6,532 nt of DNA from positions 1-6,532 of the forward strand of contig JAGYNF010000091.1 in assembly GCA_018400215.1 (NCBI GenBank), given 5' to 3'. Under the pieces are notes generated by a model that worked only from the letters and a program-made list of their open reading frames with translations, was not told where the DNA came from and did no database searches. This document shows, in pieces, positions 6,377 to 6,532 of the stretch. The position numbers and the translations under genes were made by a program. The DNA comes from Cyanobium sp. M55B138 (GTDB taxonomy: Bacteria > Cyanobacteriota > Cyanobacteriia > PCC-6307 > Cyanobiaceae). Positions within the stretch are counted from its first letter, which is position 1, and every line of letters starts with the position of its first letter.

Positions 6377-6532
6377 TCAGCGGAGTGCTGCCTGAATCAC
6401 CAGGTTGCTCACCTGGGGAATGACCGAGTCAGTTTGGACCAAGTTGAGCTGCTGTTGCAGCGCCCGCACGGACTGAAGATTGCGCGCAAGCTGGCCATCG
6501 GGAGCCAGTAGGGCCTCCTGCTCCAGGGCACG
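6377..6532 (-). CDS. Unidentified protein, last 51 residues (5' end outside window)
   Basis: An open frame enters from the right edge and runs 51 codons to a TGA at 6379-6377. It ends 7 bases before the ATG of the substrate-binding-protein gene, so the two probably share a transcript. The visible tail reads RALEQEALLAPDG..., then a glutamine- and leucine-rich, probably helical stretch VRALQQQLNLVQ, and closes with SNLVIQAALR. I recognise no family motif in it. The short gap and shared strand suggest an operon of at least three genes ending in the diguanylate cyclase. That makes a membrane, transport or signalling role plausible, but nothing in the residues shows it. The frame is preferred over others because it fits the spacing and has no internal stop; the other frames give shadows of this sequence. 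Confidence 0.6.
   Translation of the reverse strand, partial: RALEQEALLAPDGQLARNLQSVRALQQQLNLVQTDSVIPQVSNLVIQAALR

Noticed and set aside
5497..6423. A 308-codon plus-strand open frame opposite the substrate-binding protein
   Set aside because: The translation is His/Gln/Gly-rich with no family motifs, and it crosses the junction between two minus-strand genes. Typical antisense shadow.
1..6532. CRISPR arrays, tRNA or rRNA genes, insertion sequences
   Set aside because: I saw no spaced repeats, no tRNA-like cloverleaf and no transposase or terminal inverted repeats; nearly every base is inside a recognisable gene.

Overview
The window is gene-dense, GC-rich bacterial DNA, most likely from a cyanobacterium of the Cyanobium/Synechococcus type. 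Three things point that way: the style of the urease alpha chain, two exact HIP1 octamers (GCGATCGC), and an NtcA-like GTA-N8-TAC site. I could not run a database search, so the genus is an inference.

Layout. Bases 1-656 (+) are the C-terminal 217 residues of urease alpha subunit UreC. A 122-base intergenic stretch (657-778) follows, the only sizeable non-coding DNA here. It holds a GTA-N8-TAC palindrome 22 bases before a -10-like hexamer, which fits an NtcA-activated promoter. Bases 779-4178 (+) are a tight three-gene operon with overlaps of 7 and 16 bases: a circularly permuted type-2 ATP-grasp enzyme, an alpha-E (DUF403) helical protein and a transglutaminase-like cysteine protease. This trio is a known but biochemically little-explored association, predicted to form and process amide-linked peptides. 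No Anbu-type proteasome subunit accompanies it in this window.

On the minus strand, transcribed toward the trio, is a second operon. It contains an unidentified gene seen only as its last 51 residues (6377-6532), a membrane-anchored SsuA/NMT1-like substrate-binding protein (5362-6369), and a membrane diguanylate cyclase with a periplasmic sensor region (4076-5365). The last two share an ATGA overlap. No ABC permease or ATPase lies between them, so the binding protein may serve as a ligand receptor for the cyclase. The cyclase and transglutaminase genes converge and overlap by 103 bases, each encoding its C-terminal tail on the other's antisense strand.

The two observations most worth following are the possible nitrogen (NtcA) control of the ATP-grasp/alpha-E/transglutaminase operon directly behind urease, and the coupled binding-protein/diguanylate-cyclase pair as a c-di-GMP input module.
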